A DNA stretch of 64,000 bases from Xenopus tropicalis. Its lineage: Eukaryota > Chordata > Amphibia > Anura > Pipidae. The stretch spans positions 91,884,404 to 91,948,403 of the forward strand of contig NC_030678.2 of NCBI RefSeq assembly GCF_000004195.4, written 5' to 3'. Positions 1 to 13,030 of this stretch are shown here, piece after piece. The translations under genes and the position numbers were made by a program. Under the pieces are notes generated by a model, which ran no database searches, had not been told where the DNA came from, and saw nothing but the letters and a program-made list of their open reading frames with translations. Numbering within the stretch: the stretch's first letter is position 1; every line of letters begins with the position of its first letter.

Positions 1-1505
1 AAGATGGCATGCTGCTTTTCCTGACCTATTAAAACATAAGGTTTTGAAAGAATGGCAGTTAAATTGAGTAAGTGGCAATATTAAAAAAGTTAAACAAATG
101 CCAAAAAACATTTTCCAGAGGACTGGGATTGTAACAATGCCATTAATGAGGGCAAAGAGGTTTTAATGCAATTTGCACATTCTTAAGTTTCAAAAAGAGG
201 TTTTCAGTTAGTGCATTATTAATGGGCTGCACATCTGGAAGTGTGTAAAAGCCATAGACATTGAGCAAGTGCAGTGTTTCCCCACTAGGCCTGCCTTTCT
301 CTCCTCCCTAGCGAAAAGCTTGTTTTCAGAAGCCTTTAGACAGCACAATGACAATATCCAGATAGTATGTAAATATTCCACACTGCAGACATCCGTAAGT
401 GCAACAGTAAAAGATGCTGCGTGCATAAAAACCATAAAAAGAGACTGTAAAATAACAAAAAATGGTGTCCTATGTGGTTAGCTGAAATGTAATGTGCCTT
501 TATGTTTAACTGTAACTTACCCAGTTTAACCGGCTAAGAAACGCTGTGATTCTCTGGCTAATTCTTCTGATATGATTGGTATACATGAACATATGTTTTA
601 ATAGTTTATCCTGGAATATAGCACCTTCTTGGGTGCAAGACACAGGATGTGTTGGTGCTGTGCTACCAGTTAGTGGGAGAGATGTCCCAGGCTGTAAATG
701 CACAAATGAATGGTTAAAACTTTTTTAATAGTCATACAACATTGTGTTTCTCTGAATTGCAAAAATACAGCTCCCAAGCAGTATCCTGTACCCTATTTTT
801 TCTAAATAATGCTTTTATTAGGAATTTCACATAAGAAACATTGTAAACGTCTAGAAGGTAACATATACACTTCACTCACTTTTGTTAATTATTCTCGGAA
901 AATAGTTAAATATGTAACTGCCATAATGAAAATAGATAATGTTAATACAAAAAAAAAAACTGTGAATAATAAAAGGGTGGGGGAGAGGCATGAAAGAGTG
1001 GGGTGCTGAGAAGGGGGATGACATTGTGCTAGAAGTTCAAGCACATCAAACCAAGACAATCACAAATAAATGTAGATGCCCATAAACACAGTCAGTCGGT
1101 GGTTCTCCACTACCCTGTTTCTCATTCAAGGATTCCAGGACCCAGTTTTTATTAAAAGCATTTTGTTTGGTTGATAGGGATGTTCTCCAAAAAGTTGTCA
1201 AGTCTTTGTTGGTGTCTTCTGGCTATACATTGCTTACGGGCAATAAAAATATATGACCTGTATTTCTATATGGCAATTCCAATATTATGTTTGTTTAGTA
1301 ATGCCTTTGTTGGTTTAGCAGGCATAACAGAAATAAACAATGACTATATGTATATACCTTTGCTAAAAAAGACAATACTTTTAGGACACTCTTCCTATAT
1401 ACAGCAGAGATCCAGTTGGGTGGTATATTTACTAAACTGGCTCCAAATCTTTATACATTCTTTATTTTAAATTGTTCCTCAAGCTCATCATCATCAACCT
1501 GTATA

Positions 1506-3396
1506 CAGTGCTTTGCTAAAGTATTCACCCCTCGTGGCATTTTTCATGTTTTGTTCCCTTACAAACTGCAATCAAAGTGGATTGTTTTGAGAGTTTACAC
1601 CATATCATTTACAGAACATACCTACAACTTTGAAGATGTATTTTTTTTTTTTTATTGCTAAGCAAACAACTAATAGGACAAAATAACAGAAAACTTCAGC
1701 ATGCATAACTCTTCACCCCCTCCTAAAGTCAGTAATTTGTAGAGCCAGCTTTAGTCTCTATGAGCTTGCCACATCTTGCCACTGGGATTATTGCCCATTC
1801 CTCAAGGCTCCTTCATGTTGGATTGTTTTCGCTTGTGACCAGCAATCTTCAAGTCTAACCACAGATTCTCAATTGGATTGAGGTCTGGACTTTGATTAGG
1901 GCATTCCAACACATTTAAATGTTTCCCCTTAAAACCACTCATGTTTCGCCTTAGCAGTATGCTTCGGGTCATTGTCCTGCTGGAAGGTGAACCTCCGTCC
2001 CAGTCTCAAATCACAGACTGACACAGGTTTTGCTCAAGAATATCCCTGTATTTAGCACCATCCATCTTTCCCTCAACTCGGACCAGTTTCCTAATCCCTG
2101 TTGCTGAAAAAACATTCCCCATGTTTCACTGTGGCGATGGTATTCTTGGGGTGATGGGATGTGTTGGGTTTGCGCCAGACATAGCATCTTCCTTGGTGCC
2201 CGAAAAGTTCAATTTTAGTCTCATCTGACCAGAGCACCTTCCTCCATATATTTGGGGAGTCGCCCACATGCCTTTTGGAAAACTCAAAACTTCCCTTTTT
2301 ATTTTTAACGTTAAGTAATGGCTTTTTTTTTTTTTGTATACTTTCATTTTTATTGATTTTTGACTTGTTTTGTAAACATAGCATATTGTTTGTTAGATAC
2401 ATTTTTAGGCTTAGATAGTTTTTACATTCAGCTTGTTGCATAATAGGGAGGGAGGGGGGGGGCAAAGACTGAGGGGAAAGGGAAGGGGGGGGTAAAGGGG
2501 AAGGAAAACAAAAACCAATATAACTTTTTTGCGCTCTAGGTTTCACTGCTAATGTTAGATGTTCATTGTTGTTAGTTTAGAATCTCCCACAGTTATCTGT
2601 TGTTTTTTTTATCAGGCTAGGGGAGGGGACCTTACCCATAGCTTTGTAATCTAAAGAGACTATCCTTATTTAGTATCCAGTAATGGCTTTTTTATGGCCA
2701 CTCTTCCATAAAGCCCAGCTCTATGGAGTGTACGGCTTCTTGTGGTCCTATGGACAGATACTCCAGTCTCTGCTGTGGAACTCTGCAACACCTTTGGTTT
2801 CTGTGTTGCCTCTCTGATTAATGCCCTCCTTGCCCGGTCTGGGAGTTTTGGTGGGGGGCCCTCTCTTGGCAGGTTTGTTGTGGTACCATATGATTTGAAG
2901 ATGATAAATTTGGTGCTCCGGGGGATCCTTAAAGATTTGGATATTTTTTATAACCCAGCCCTGACTTGTACTTCTCAACAACTTTGTCCCTGAGTTCTTT
3001 GGAGAGCTCCTTGGTGTTCTTGGTGTGATGCCTCTTGCTTAGTAGTGTTGCTTGCTGGGGCCTTGCAGAAAGGGTGTGTTTATACTGACAGATCATGTGA
3101 CACTTAGATTGCACACAGGGGAACTTCATTTCACCAATTATGTGAAGGTAATTGCTTGCACCAGGACTTTTTAAGGGCTTCATGGCAAAGGGGGTGAATA
3201 CATATGCACATGGCAATTTTCAGTTTTTTATTTTTTTTAAATTCTTTTTTATATATATTTTTCTCATTTCACTTTACCAACTTGGACTATATTGTGCAGA
3301 TCCACCTTAAAGAGATTAAGAAACATTTAAATTACAGGTTGGAATGTAACAAAACATGAAAAATGCCAAGGGGGTGAATACTTTAGCAAAGCACTG
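1506..3396 (-). mobile_element. Degraded Tc1-like DNA transposon
   Basis: The ends are inverted repeats: CAGTGCTTTGCTAAAGTATT at the left, and its complement, ending GCAAAGCACTG, at the right. A TA dinucleotide precedes the left end; the right flank is AA, so the TA duplication is eroded. Transposase remnants read on the minus strand. About 3216-2929 gives the N-terminal part (KELSKELRDKVVEKYKSG). About 2310-2110 gives the first catalytic segment ([14 protein letters not shown], then CYVWRK). About 1900-1850 gives the SPDLNPIENLW signature with the catalytic Glu. The frame is broken many times, including loss of the usual GSVMVWGCF block and a 350-bp insertion at 2329-2678, so it cannot be active. 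Confidence 0.9.
2314..2693 (-). mobile_element. 5'-truncated LINE tail nested in the Tc1 element
   Basis: A 15-bp direct repeat, AGTAATGGCTTTTTT, flanks the insert at 2314-2328 and 2679-2693. The insert (2329-2678) begins on the + strand with a T run, so on the minus strand it ends in a poly(A) tail preceded by an AATAAAAATGAAAGTATAC-type end. It also carries a G/C-skewed stretch (GGGAGGGAGGGG). A long variable target duplication plus poly(A) indicates target-primed reverse transcription; the tail resembles L1-type 3' ends. It interrupts the transposase remnant of the host element, so it arrived later. Confidence 0.8.
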
Positions 3397-4964
3397 AATT
3401 TTTTTATGTGGTGGTCATATAACCTAAATGGGAAAAAAATGTTGATGTTTGCCAGCAAAATTTCATATCTAAATGGGAGTGTGACTGATGTCAAACAAAA
3501 ACTGTAAAGACCTTTTTAAAGCAGTGAAGCTTCCAACTCCCCTCTTTTCTTGAGTGTTTTTGGATCCCTGGGTCATTACATGTCCAAAGTTGGGTTAATA
3601 AATAAAAAAAATTAAAATTGTTTGCCCCCATTATTTCTGCTTCTTGACACCTTTCCTTAGGAGAGAGAAAAATGATTGTTATTAGGGCCCTATGCCCTAA
3701 CACTAAAGTTACCAACATGTCCTACAAGAATAAAGCACCCCTCAGGGTCTGCTATTAAATCAACCATCTGAACATTCAGCATGTGCATATGGAGATGCCA
3801 CTTTCTTTTTAAAACATATAACTGTATACTGAATGCAAAAGTACCATTGTTAACTGGTGAATTTACTCAAGGTGCACAGTTACAAGTGGGTCACTTTTCA
3901 AGAAAGTTCACCAAATAGACTAATAAACAAAGAGTAAACTGATATGATGGTGTTGAGTTTCTGCATTACTTTTCATTCATTACTCCAGTGGGAGGGTTCT
4001 TTCTCTTCCATAGGAAGTACAAGCTTAATTCTCTGAGTCAACCAGCTGCATATGAATGAGAGCATAAGAAATGTTAGAAACATAGGCCTTTGGGACCATT
4101 ATGTCTTATTTCTGCATTCCTGATTTTCCATCTTTATTTTTTTATGGCCCTTATATATCTCTTTGCAGAGCAATTTCTCTGCTTGCTGACAGCTCTAGGA
4201 TTTTTGTCCTATAAAATCTGTGTTATGGCTGTTATGCTACAGAAGCATAACTTTTGTCTCGGACACACAGTCAGGTGTTCATTCAAGTCATATGAGATGT
4301 AACAGACTGTAATTTTGTGTTTTAGCAGGTGGGTTAAGGCTGAATGTTACTGAGAGCCTGAATGTGTTACTCTTGAAGGCCTTCTTTTATCGAGAACAAA
4401 TTTCTTATTAGACATAAGCTAGTTGGATTTCAAAGTTATCTTTTTTCACTCAAGGGCGCAGGTGAAATATATGCTTTGAAATTAGTGTTTTAAATATGTT
4501 TATCTAATTGCAAATATCTGTCTTCCTTTTATAATCTTAACTATTAAGGCCTTGACAGGCAACTGATATAATCGCTGTTAGAATCAAGTGAATAATATGT
4601 GAACTGCAGCTAACTGGCTTTTAGTACTCTATAGATTATTCTATTTGCTAGCCTGCTGGGGTAATAACAGCCGCACAGTATGGTTTAGTAACTCAGCAAT
4701 ACTGCTAATGCTAATACTGGGCAAATTTGCACTGGAGCACTGATCCGTGACATGATTCGTTTTGGTATGCCAGCTGCAGGTAAAACAGTCAAAGCGAATC
4801 TTTAATTGGTTACTGACCAGTTTAGCATATCATGCTTTTGGTGCTTTTCTTGGTTGCTGCAACTATATTTAGATAGCTACTACATTTTGGTAAAAGTGTA
4901 GTTGCAACTACATTAAAAAATGTGTAGTTGCCAGTGGTCAAGAAAAAAGAGTGGGGTTAGGAGT

Positions 4965-5335
4965 TTGTCATTGGATGTAATCAAAAAAGGTTTCGCCTGA
5001 AGAAGGGGTCACCCCCGAAAGCTTGTGCTGTTTGTTCATTTCTGCAAATAAATGATTTAAAGGCATTGCCGACACACTGGTGTGCTTCTTCCCCTTTGCA
5101 AAGATACATGGAAAAAAGGCTTGGGAGCGGCTGTGGAAGTTAAGCACCCTTTGAGAACATGTATGTAAGTGGTGTGCTGAAGATTTTTCTTTATGTTGAT
5201 CAAAAAAGGTTGACCACTAGAGTAATTCGCAAGTAGAAGTGTTCCCAATAATTTATTAAAAATATTTATTTTGCTGAGACACATAGAAATTGTATGCAAT
5301 GGGTTCCCTGTACAAGGGGTACTCATTGTGGTACA
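4965..5335 (+). repeat. Dispersed repeat with GAAGAAGGGG...CGAAAGC hairpin
   Basis: The segment begins near GCCTGAAGAAGGGGTCACCC and continues CCCGAAAGCTTG, an AATAAA-containing stretch and GGTGTGCTTCTTCCCC. The GGGGTCACCCCC portion can fold as a short hairpin. Similar hairpin-plus-AATAAA blocks occur at 15393, 17318, 28893 and 59120. The family is not identified and the boundaries are approximate. Confidence 0.45.
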
Positions 5336-7040
5336 AGAATTAATACAGCATACTTTAAAAAAAATATATATTTTATTTTTATAAAATTAAATATATGATG
5401 ATTAAAAGTCAAGAAGCAGATACAACTAAAGTTAGACATAGCAGTCCCTCTTGACCCAGTCACACTACTACTCAACCAGGTGGAAGAGCTGTCTCCCTGC
5501 AAGGCTGAACAAACATTGCTGTATCTACTATTTATGTACTGTATGCCAAAAAGGCCATAGCCCCTGAAGGCCCTTCATGGAAGTTCTGGGAAGACCTTAT
5601 TCATAAAGCTATCCCACTGTACAAATTTACATATATGAGGAGAGGATGTCCGCTGAACTTTGAAAAGGTTTGGGGTCCATGGATAAAATTTGTATAAAAC
5701 GTATAGATTAGTTCCTCCTCGCCTTCCCCCCCACACCGCACATCTAATAAACTATACAACTAGCCCCACCAAATCAATCTTAATGGTAAATATGTACGTT
5801 ACTGTGTATACCATTAATGACACAACAACTCAGGTTGGATATACTCAATTTTAATTTTATTTGTTCTTGGTTTTCTTGTAATATACAAATACATAAATGC
5901 CATACAACGTCTAAAGCTATATTTAATCACAGATTTCTTCCATAAAAAGAGAAAAAAATAATGATAATCAAAAACATAGTGAAACGCCTACTACAGATAC
6001 CTAAATCCTTTTGGCAGTATTGGTATGCTATAAAATGCCTCTTTGCATTAATCTTTAATGGAAATTTCACTATGTTTTACCAATAATGATTGTATAATCT
6101 ATAAACCTGATAGCTAATTTGTTATCAATGAGATGTACCTGGGAACTGACTATGTCCTTACCTGCATGTCCTGGTATTTATCAACAATTTTTATTACAAT
6201 AAAATCTGTTTTATAGTAGTTCCAATGGCTGTGTATTTTTTTTTGTGCAGTTGTTTGCTGTGTGCAACCTTTTATTTGCTACCAATCCCTAAATCTATGT
6301 TTTATTTGTTTCCCAAATGACAGAAACTCTAGGAATGTGCATGCGTAAGAGCGTTATCTGCTATGCGTGCCTCTAATCCTTTTGTGTAAAGCCTTCATTC
6401 ATTCTAAGATAAAATATTGTTTCCTGTCAAGTTGACCTGTTGCCCAAAAATGTTCCAAATGCCTAATAATTTTATTGTGTGTATTATAAAGCAGGAATGG
6501 GTTCTGAGGGGAGAACTGAAACGCAGTTATGGAATGTTTAGTGGGTTTGAATTCTGGAAATGATTATTAGGGAGTCATGAGTAGATGTGTGTTATAGGTA
6601 ATGCATATAAGGAATAGGTTTTGGTTATGGACTCAAGAATATGTGTTCTGAAAAATATCACAGATAGAAAAAATTTGAATTCATCTCATGCAGTACTGTT
6701 TTACTTATTCTGCAGTGTTTCCTGAATAGTGTGGCTCAATAGTTTACTATGAAGGGGACACAAAGAAGAAGGACTGTGTGCTAAAGCAGGTTCTCCAAAG
6801 AAAATACCATATATTTTTTAGCAGTGAAAACAAACTTCCCCAGTCTTTTTTCCCCATTTTGCACAGTGCTTCAGTTTTAGAGTTCAGCTCAAATAAAGCC
6901 TGATCTAGTGGCAAAGACTTGTTACTAAGTTACTGAAACCCTTATATGTGCAGATCATGATGTCATTTGATCCATTTGAACAGATTTCTTTACATTTAAT
7001 TTTGAAATTTCACATGGGGCTAGCCATATTCTTCATTACT

Positions 7041-7255
7041 TAGATTGTAAGCTCTACGGGGCAGGGACCTCCTTCCTACTGTCTCTCATACCACATGGCA
7101 CTTATATATATATATATATACATATATATATTTATTGTATTTATTTATTATATCACTTGTCCTCCCTGTGTGTAATTTTGTATTCTGTAAGACTGTACAG
7201 CGCTGCGTACCCTTGTGGCACTTTCTAAATAAAGTTATACACACATACATACATT
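7041..7255 (+). repeat. L2/CR1-type LINE 3' tail
   Basis: It starts AGATTGTAAGCTCTACGGGG, then CAGGGACCTCCTTCC, and ends with GTACAGCGCTGCGTACCC and AATAAAG. This is the common 3'-terminal sequence of L2-like LINEs in frogs. Related tails occur at 31065, 41685, 45167, 49765, 54420 and 63905. A TA microsatellite sits inside at 7105-7132. Only the untranslated tail is present. Confidence 0.75.
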
Positions 7256-7669
7256 TCCCAGGGTGCCACAACCATGTAACCTGTGCACTGATAAACTTCA
7301 GTCACACTTTACTGCTTAGAGTTAGAGTGATATCACTTTTTCTCCCTTTCCCCCTCAGCAGCAGATCAGCAGAACAATGGGAAGGTAGCAAGATAGCAGC
7401 TGTAGATATCGGAATAGCACTCAATAGTAAGAAATCCAAGTCCAGTTTGGGACTCCTCCAGTTACACGGGAGTAGGAGAAACAATAGGTTACCTGAAAGC
7501 AGTTGTAAAGTGTAGTGCTGGCTCTTTCTGAAAGCTCAGACTCAGGCACAATGTAGATGGTTGTCTACAAACCAACTAATAATAAATACATTATTGTTGG
7601 TTCAAGAATAACATTTTAAATAGAGTAAATTATTTGCTATGTTAACAGTGTAAGTTATATATAGTATAG

Positions 7670-7700
<31 letters not shown>

Positions 7701-9990
7701 ATTTTTTTTTGTTTAATTTACTAATTAAACTTTAAAAAACCCAGAATAAATGAAGAATTGTTTGTTTCATAGAGCATTATGGGACATGGCATTGCCATAT
7801 TTAGGATTTTAGCCTTTTTGCTGCATATTTTCCCATTTCATGATATTCATAGCCTATATTGTAATGTGATTAGAACTTCCTTGGCAAAAGGGGCATAGCT
7901 GCTGTTTTTCCACTCAATAAACCTAGAATTAATGACTGAAGTAATGTTTTTTTGTTTTTTTTTAAAGCACTTCTGAAATTTTTTTTTCAAATAAAAAATT
8001 TGTTTACACACTGCCAATTGATTTGCTGTTAATTGATCAATAAACCCTTTTTCACACATACATTTATACAACAGTGCTCTGGGCTGTGATGCAGTACAGT
8101 ATACGTGTGGCTGCGAGGAACACACATTGTCTGTGCATAAAATACTGATCAGTTTATTAATTACATATTTAGTATGTATATATTTTTTTTAGAATTTACA
8201 GGTCATTTTCCAGAGCTGCTAACATTAGTATATTTCATTGGGTTTGCACATTGAAGATAGAATTTTCCATTATTTCAGATTGATACCTTAATTTACAGCA
8301 AGTTGGGGAAATGAAGACAAATTCCATTGTTGCTGCTCACTTCCTTGTGAGACTTTGTAGCTGCTGCACTTCATTTTAACACATGGTTTGAATTCCACCT
8401 TGATTACTTTTAATAAGTTTTGCTACAGCCATTTTTCCCACAGCTTAAGCAGCAGTTGCAGAAGATTTATCTTGTATTTGAGATGCAGTATTTTACTCTC
8501 TTGACTAAATACAAATGTAAGCAGTAATCTAAGGCAGTTTTGGGCTGTCCCCATGTGTTCTTGTTGGGAGGGCAACCAATTATTTAAAAAAAACATTCAG
8601 TCCTTCACACATTTTCATTAATTTATTCAGATCTCTGACCATTGAATTGTATTGTTCTATGAGGGTTTAGTTTTTTTGTCCCATAACATGTTTACTTACT
8701 TATCTTACTTGACTTCACATCTTTTCAGTACTTTTCATTTATGTGAAATGCATTTTGTTTTTAGATGTTATACACTTATTGCGGACTGAAATGCCGTATG
8801 CCGTATGGTGCAGTATTATTTTAAAAAAAAAACATTAACAGTCTCTAGTAATAGGACTAACATTGTAGGAATATATTGCTAACAATATGACTAAGCTATA
8901 GAAAAAAACAATCAAGCTTTTTTTCTTTAATAAATTGTGATAGTAGAAAAGGAAGTATTGAGCCTGGGATTACTTTCCATAAAAAGAACTGTAAAGGCCA
9001 CATTTTCAGAAGAGCACTAAAGGGATACTATTGAAAAACAATACTTTTAAAAAGATAATAAATAACTTTGAATGCTTTCTCTTGTTGCATAAACATTCTC
9101 CCAGCGATGCCTTATACTGTATACAACTGAACAGCACCAGATGATGGGTTGATCTTTTATTTCATGCTATTTGTATGCACTCATACAAACTATAATGGTT
9201 TTTTTCCCCTTTAAGATCTTTCTCTCTGTAAAATAGAAAGAAATTGTTTTTTGTAGCCTTTAGCATGCAAAATATTTCATATTTCATTATTGTTGTCACA
9301 ATTCAGACTCTCCATTATTTAACAAGGTTATTGAAAAATTGATGGCATGTTTATACCAGGGAGACATCCTGTAGGCCACAGTGTTGATTTATGGCAGTAA
9401 GAACACAGTTCATTGCTTCTGTGTTATGCTGGTGGAAGGCACTTTGTCATTTTCCCAGAAGAGAAATCATACCAGTAAAATCCTCTACTCTGGGAGCTAT
9501 GTGATGCAAACTGTGTCTTCAAAATGTGGAAATAAATTATTTACCTTTTTATTGTGTTTTTTTGTGGGCATAAAGTGTGTATAATGTTGTTCATAATACT
9601 ATGCATTCTCCTCACTCGCTTAATATTTTAGTTTTTATAACCATTTAAATTTTTTTTTTATTCATACCAGTCAGGTACCAAGCAGGTCAAGTCAGTTCAC
9701 AGATGTCAAAAAAAAAACCTCAGATATTCTTTGCACATTTTATTAAAAACAAACTGACAGTCTACACTGGACAACTCTCAAGTATTAATATTTGTAACAA
9801 CATAGCTTGTCAGTTCAGAGTCTTTATAGGATAGTATGCAAATACAGGGGTGGGCATTATGGGCTTTAAAGTGTTATTAGGTTTTTGGATAGGTGTGGAA
9901 TACAATAGTAAACAAAAATGTTACTATTACTTCAACTTGTGGAATTTTAAAATAAAAAAAAAAAAAAGCTATTTGGTTGATGAAAATGGA

Positions 9991-10268
9991 GTACAGGTAT
10001 CGCACCCCTTATCCGGAAACCCATTATCCCGAAAGTTCCAAAGTTCCAAATATACCGAAAGTTCTGAATTACGGAAATGCCATCTCCCATGGACTCCATT
10101 GTAATCAAATAATTCACATTTTTAAAAATGGTTTCCTTTTTCTCTGTAATAATAAAACAGTACCTTTTTTTAGTAGACTTAGGGTAGGAGATCTGAATTA
10201 TGGAAAGACCCCTTATCTGGAAAACCCCAGGTCCTGAGCATTCTGGATAACAGGTCCCATACCTGTAC
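9991..10268. mobile_element. MITE of the GTACAGGTAT family, copy 1
   Basis: The ends are mutually inverted: GTACAGGTATCGCACCCC at the left and CCCATACCTGTAC at the right. Diagnostic internal blocks are CTTATCCGGAAACCC, CCATGGACTCCATT...AATCAAATAATTCA and CTTATCTGGAAAACCCC. There is no coding capacity, so it is non-autonomous. Other full or partial copies are at 13861, 20513, 38011, 40598, 45523, 46468, 48161, 48249 and 56213. The duplicated target may be TA; I do not assign a superfamily. Confidence 0.8.
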
Positions 10269-10439
10269 TGCAATGGCTTATTCCTAATAATAGTTAGGAA
10301 ATTAGCTCAGGAGACACCTCATCTATACTTCTTCCTGCTACTGTTTACATGGCATTTTCCTGCCCAGTTAATGGAATATGCCCGTCCTGGTTAAAAAAAA
10401 AAGAAAATCCTGGTCTTTGCTGACATCTCAAATGAAAAG

Positions 10440-11080
10440 TTAGAGGAGAACTAAACCCTATTTACAAATTAAGCTCAGCTTGTTGCCCCTTGTGTGAAGA
10501 GCTACTTACCATTAGTTTTCCTGTATCAGAGTTCGTCCGTTCCAGCAATAAAAAATCAAAGTAAAAAATACTGTACAGTGCTGTGACAGAATCCAGCTTC
10601 CTCTTGCCAAAGCAAATAGCAAGAATAGGGCGCACACATGTGCACTTTCAATCACGCAAGCCCAGCGCATGCGTACATACTGTAGGTGTAGAGCTATCCC
10701 CAGGACAGCGTTGACATTTAGATCATATGCACATAGTGAACGTTATAGCTGACCTCTCTCTTACTGTGTACCAATTGAAGCGATCGCGTTTCCATATTAA
10801 TGCGATCACTTAGCTACATATGCAAACCCTCCTTTCGTTAAATTTGCTCTGTGTTTAGAAACATAATGCAGGACCACTTAGGCGCATGCACAGTGGAGAT
10901 TGGAAGCCTGAAGGAAGTGACGCGATCACTGCAAAGATGGCCTCCGCAAATAACATTGCTACTGAAAATTACTCTGGCTTGGTGCAGATAAACTAAGTAA
11001 GTGGGAGAAGTTTCAGTATGGCGGTTCAGGAGAGGAACAAGTGGCAAATGTTTTAAAAGTTGGGTTTCGTTCTCCTTTAA
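10440..11080. mobile_element. T2-type MITE (TTAA-flanked), about 640 bp
   Basis: The left end TTAGAGGAGAACTAAACCC is the inverted counterpart of the right end GGGTTTCGTTCTCCTTTAA. The right TTAA is intact and the left has mutated to TTAG. T2-type Xenopus MITEs have TTAAAGG(A/G)(A/G) ends and TTAA target sites, and belong to the Kolobok-like group. The interior has CpG-containing blocks such as GCATGCGTAC and GATCGCG and no reading frame of interest. A hAT-type MITE starts 11 bases to the right. Confidence 0.75.
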
Positions 11081-11091
11081 GGCCATAAAAT

Positions 11092-11363
11092 TAGGGATGC
11101 ACCAAATCCACTATTGTGATTCAGCCAAACCCCGAATACTTTGTGAAATATTCAGCCGAATACTGAATCCCAATTTGCATATGAAAATAAGGCGGCAGAT
11201 GGGTTAAAGAGAACCATTCACTTCATGCGTGGTGAAACATTTTCAACTTTTGTGTTAATATGACAAAAAGGACACATGATTTTAATGATTTGGTTTTCAG
11301 CCAGACACATGGATTCTGCCTACTGAAAAAGGCAGAATCTTGGCTGGATTTGGTGCATCTCTA
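11092..11363. mobile_element. hAT-type MITE with 8-bp duplication
   Basis: The ends are TAGGGATGCACCAAATCC and GGATTTGGTGCATCTCTA. The 8-bp direct repeat CATAAAAT flanks them exactly, at 11084-11091 and 11364-11371. Eight-base duplications with TAGGG-type ends indicate a hAT transposase in trans. There is no internal coding sequence. The same family is at 28019-28293, with likely fragments near 55625 and 58228. Confidence 0.88.
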
Positions 11364-12708
11364 CATAAAATTAGCTAATTGCTTTCTGTCTAAGGTTAGG
11401 TTTTAGAGATTGTTCAGGTTTTGCTCCCATGGGACCCCTAATTTATGATTCCAGGTCAGCTTTAAGGAAACATTTCTATTTCTCATTATGTGCAATTGTT
11501 TTCCATTCACCTTACTGAGATCACTGAATGTTTGTTTTCCCACAAAGCAGTGGTTTGTTGGGGTTGTTGCCTAGCAGATATACCAGGGGAATTTTTTTAG
11601 TGAATGGGGCTAAAGAATTTTCTCTTGAATGTTTGTAGGACTTTGATCTGATATTCTTTAACTATGGTGTTTTTTTGTTTTTTTTTTTTAAACCAATTAT
11701 ATATGTTTTAAACACAAATGTTACTTATATCAATGGAACACTTTAACAAAAGTTGTTCTGTCATCACCACTATACAAAATTATTTGGCCAAAATGTAAAA
11801 AAAAAAAAAAACATTTCACAAAATGGATAATCCTGCTAAATTTGATGCTTAGATAACTAACATTATACACTTAAATATCTTTCAGCAGTAATTTGATCCA
11901 TCTTTTTACATGTATTTTACATCTGATAAAGGCAGGTGTTAGGTATATGGCTACTTTGCAACTAAGCGTTCTGAATCTTGTGGCTCACTACAAATGTGCC
12001 ATTTCATGATGCTGACCAGAGAGCACATGTACAAAACATCTACCGGATATATACAAATGCAGCATATGCATGAAGAAAAGGAAGATCAGATGAGTGGGCT
12101 TTAAAATTGGATGGAAAATAAAGAGAACGCAAAGTGAAAAAAAGAATGGAGTTTAAAGGGTTACCAATTGGATTAGAGAGAGGAAATATTTATAAGGGGG
12201 GAGTGGGAAAGCAAATTTGGATGGTGGGGGGCAGATTGAATAATAAAATCAAGAGACTGGATGGGGAGAGAAGAAACTAAGTAGGCCAGTATTATAATTA
12301 AATGAGACCAGAAGAATTGAGGATCATCAAGATAACAGAAGAGCAAAGAAGAATATATAGAAATGGCTGTGTGTCATAAAAAATAAAGTAATAGTAGGAA
12401 GCAATGAAAGAACAAAATGATTGGAGAAAATGGTATAACTGGGACACAAGGTTTGATAGAGAAAGGGAAAACAGAATAGGAAGCAGCAGGGAAGAAGTTG
12501 AAAAAGAGTTGGGAGGAACAGAGCCCCAGGAACACAAATCACAAACCCAGCAAAGTGTGGGGGTCTATGTAACATTCTAAATAGTGTCATGTTGGAGTCC
12601 CCAGTATTAGCAGGGTTTAGATGCACCCCTGAAGTCTATCCTGGCAAGAGAAAAAAAAAGAATTTAAAAAAATTTAGGAGTAAATGCAAACAAAGAGAAG
12701 GGCAAAGA

Positions 12709-12766
12709 TGGAGAAACAAGTAAATAAGAGTTTTCACAACTCTTTATTTCTTCGTTTCTCCATCTT
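12709..12766. repeat. Inverted repeat (hairpin)
   Basis: GATGGAGAAACAAGTAAATA and the facing TATTTCTTCGTTTCTCCATC form imperfect arms of about 25 bases around a short loop. No transposon ends were recognised at its borders. Confidence 0.5.
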
Positions 12767-13030
12767 TTTCTGGAGATAAGAAATAGAGAAAAAAGGACAT
12801 AGTGGAAGAATCGAAGGAAGAAGAAAGGGGTGTGAGAAATATGCGTCAGTCATGACAGAGTCTGACAAGAATGATTGCTTTTCCACACATGTCTAAACTG
12901 TGCATGACTGAGTTTGTCAGACTTTGGTATTAAATCCGATCTTTCCCTTTTTGTAAAAATTATTTTTAAAGGCAAACTAAGCGCTGGCAAACTTTCTTTC
13001 TCTTTGTGTATAATTAATGGCTTTTTATCG

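Noticed and set aside
1171..1661. Plus-strand frames at 1171-1470 and 1416-1661
   Set aside because: AT-rich, hydrophobic by composition and partly within the Tc1 terminal repeat; no start context or homology.
7086..7515. 126-codon plus-strand frame and its antisense
   Set aside because: Most of it is L2 LINE tail and TA microsatellite; the rest shows no protein similarity I recognise.
9850..10273. Open frames on both strands
   Set aside because: They are produced by the GTACAGGTAT-family MITE and recur with stops in its other copies.
12298..12626. Hydrophobic open frames on the minus strand
   Set aside because: They arise from an A/G-rich plus strand, giving Phe/Leu/Ser-rich translation. 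Two frames are open at once and no family resemblance is seen.
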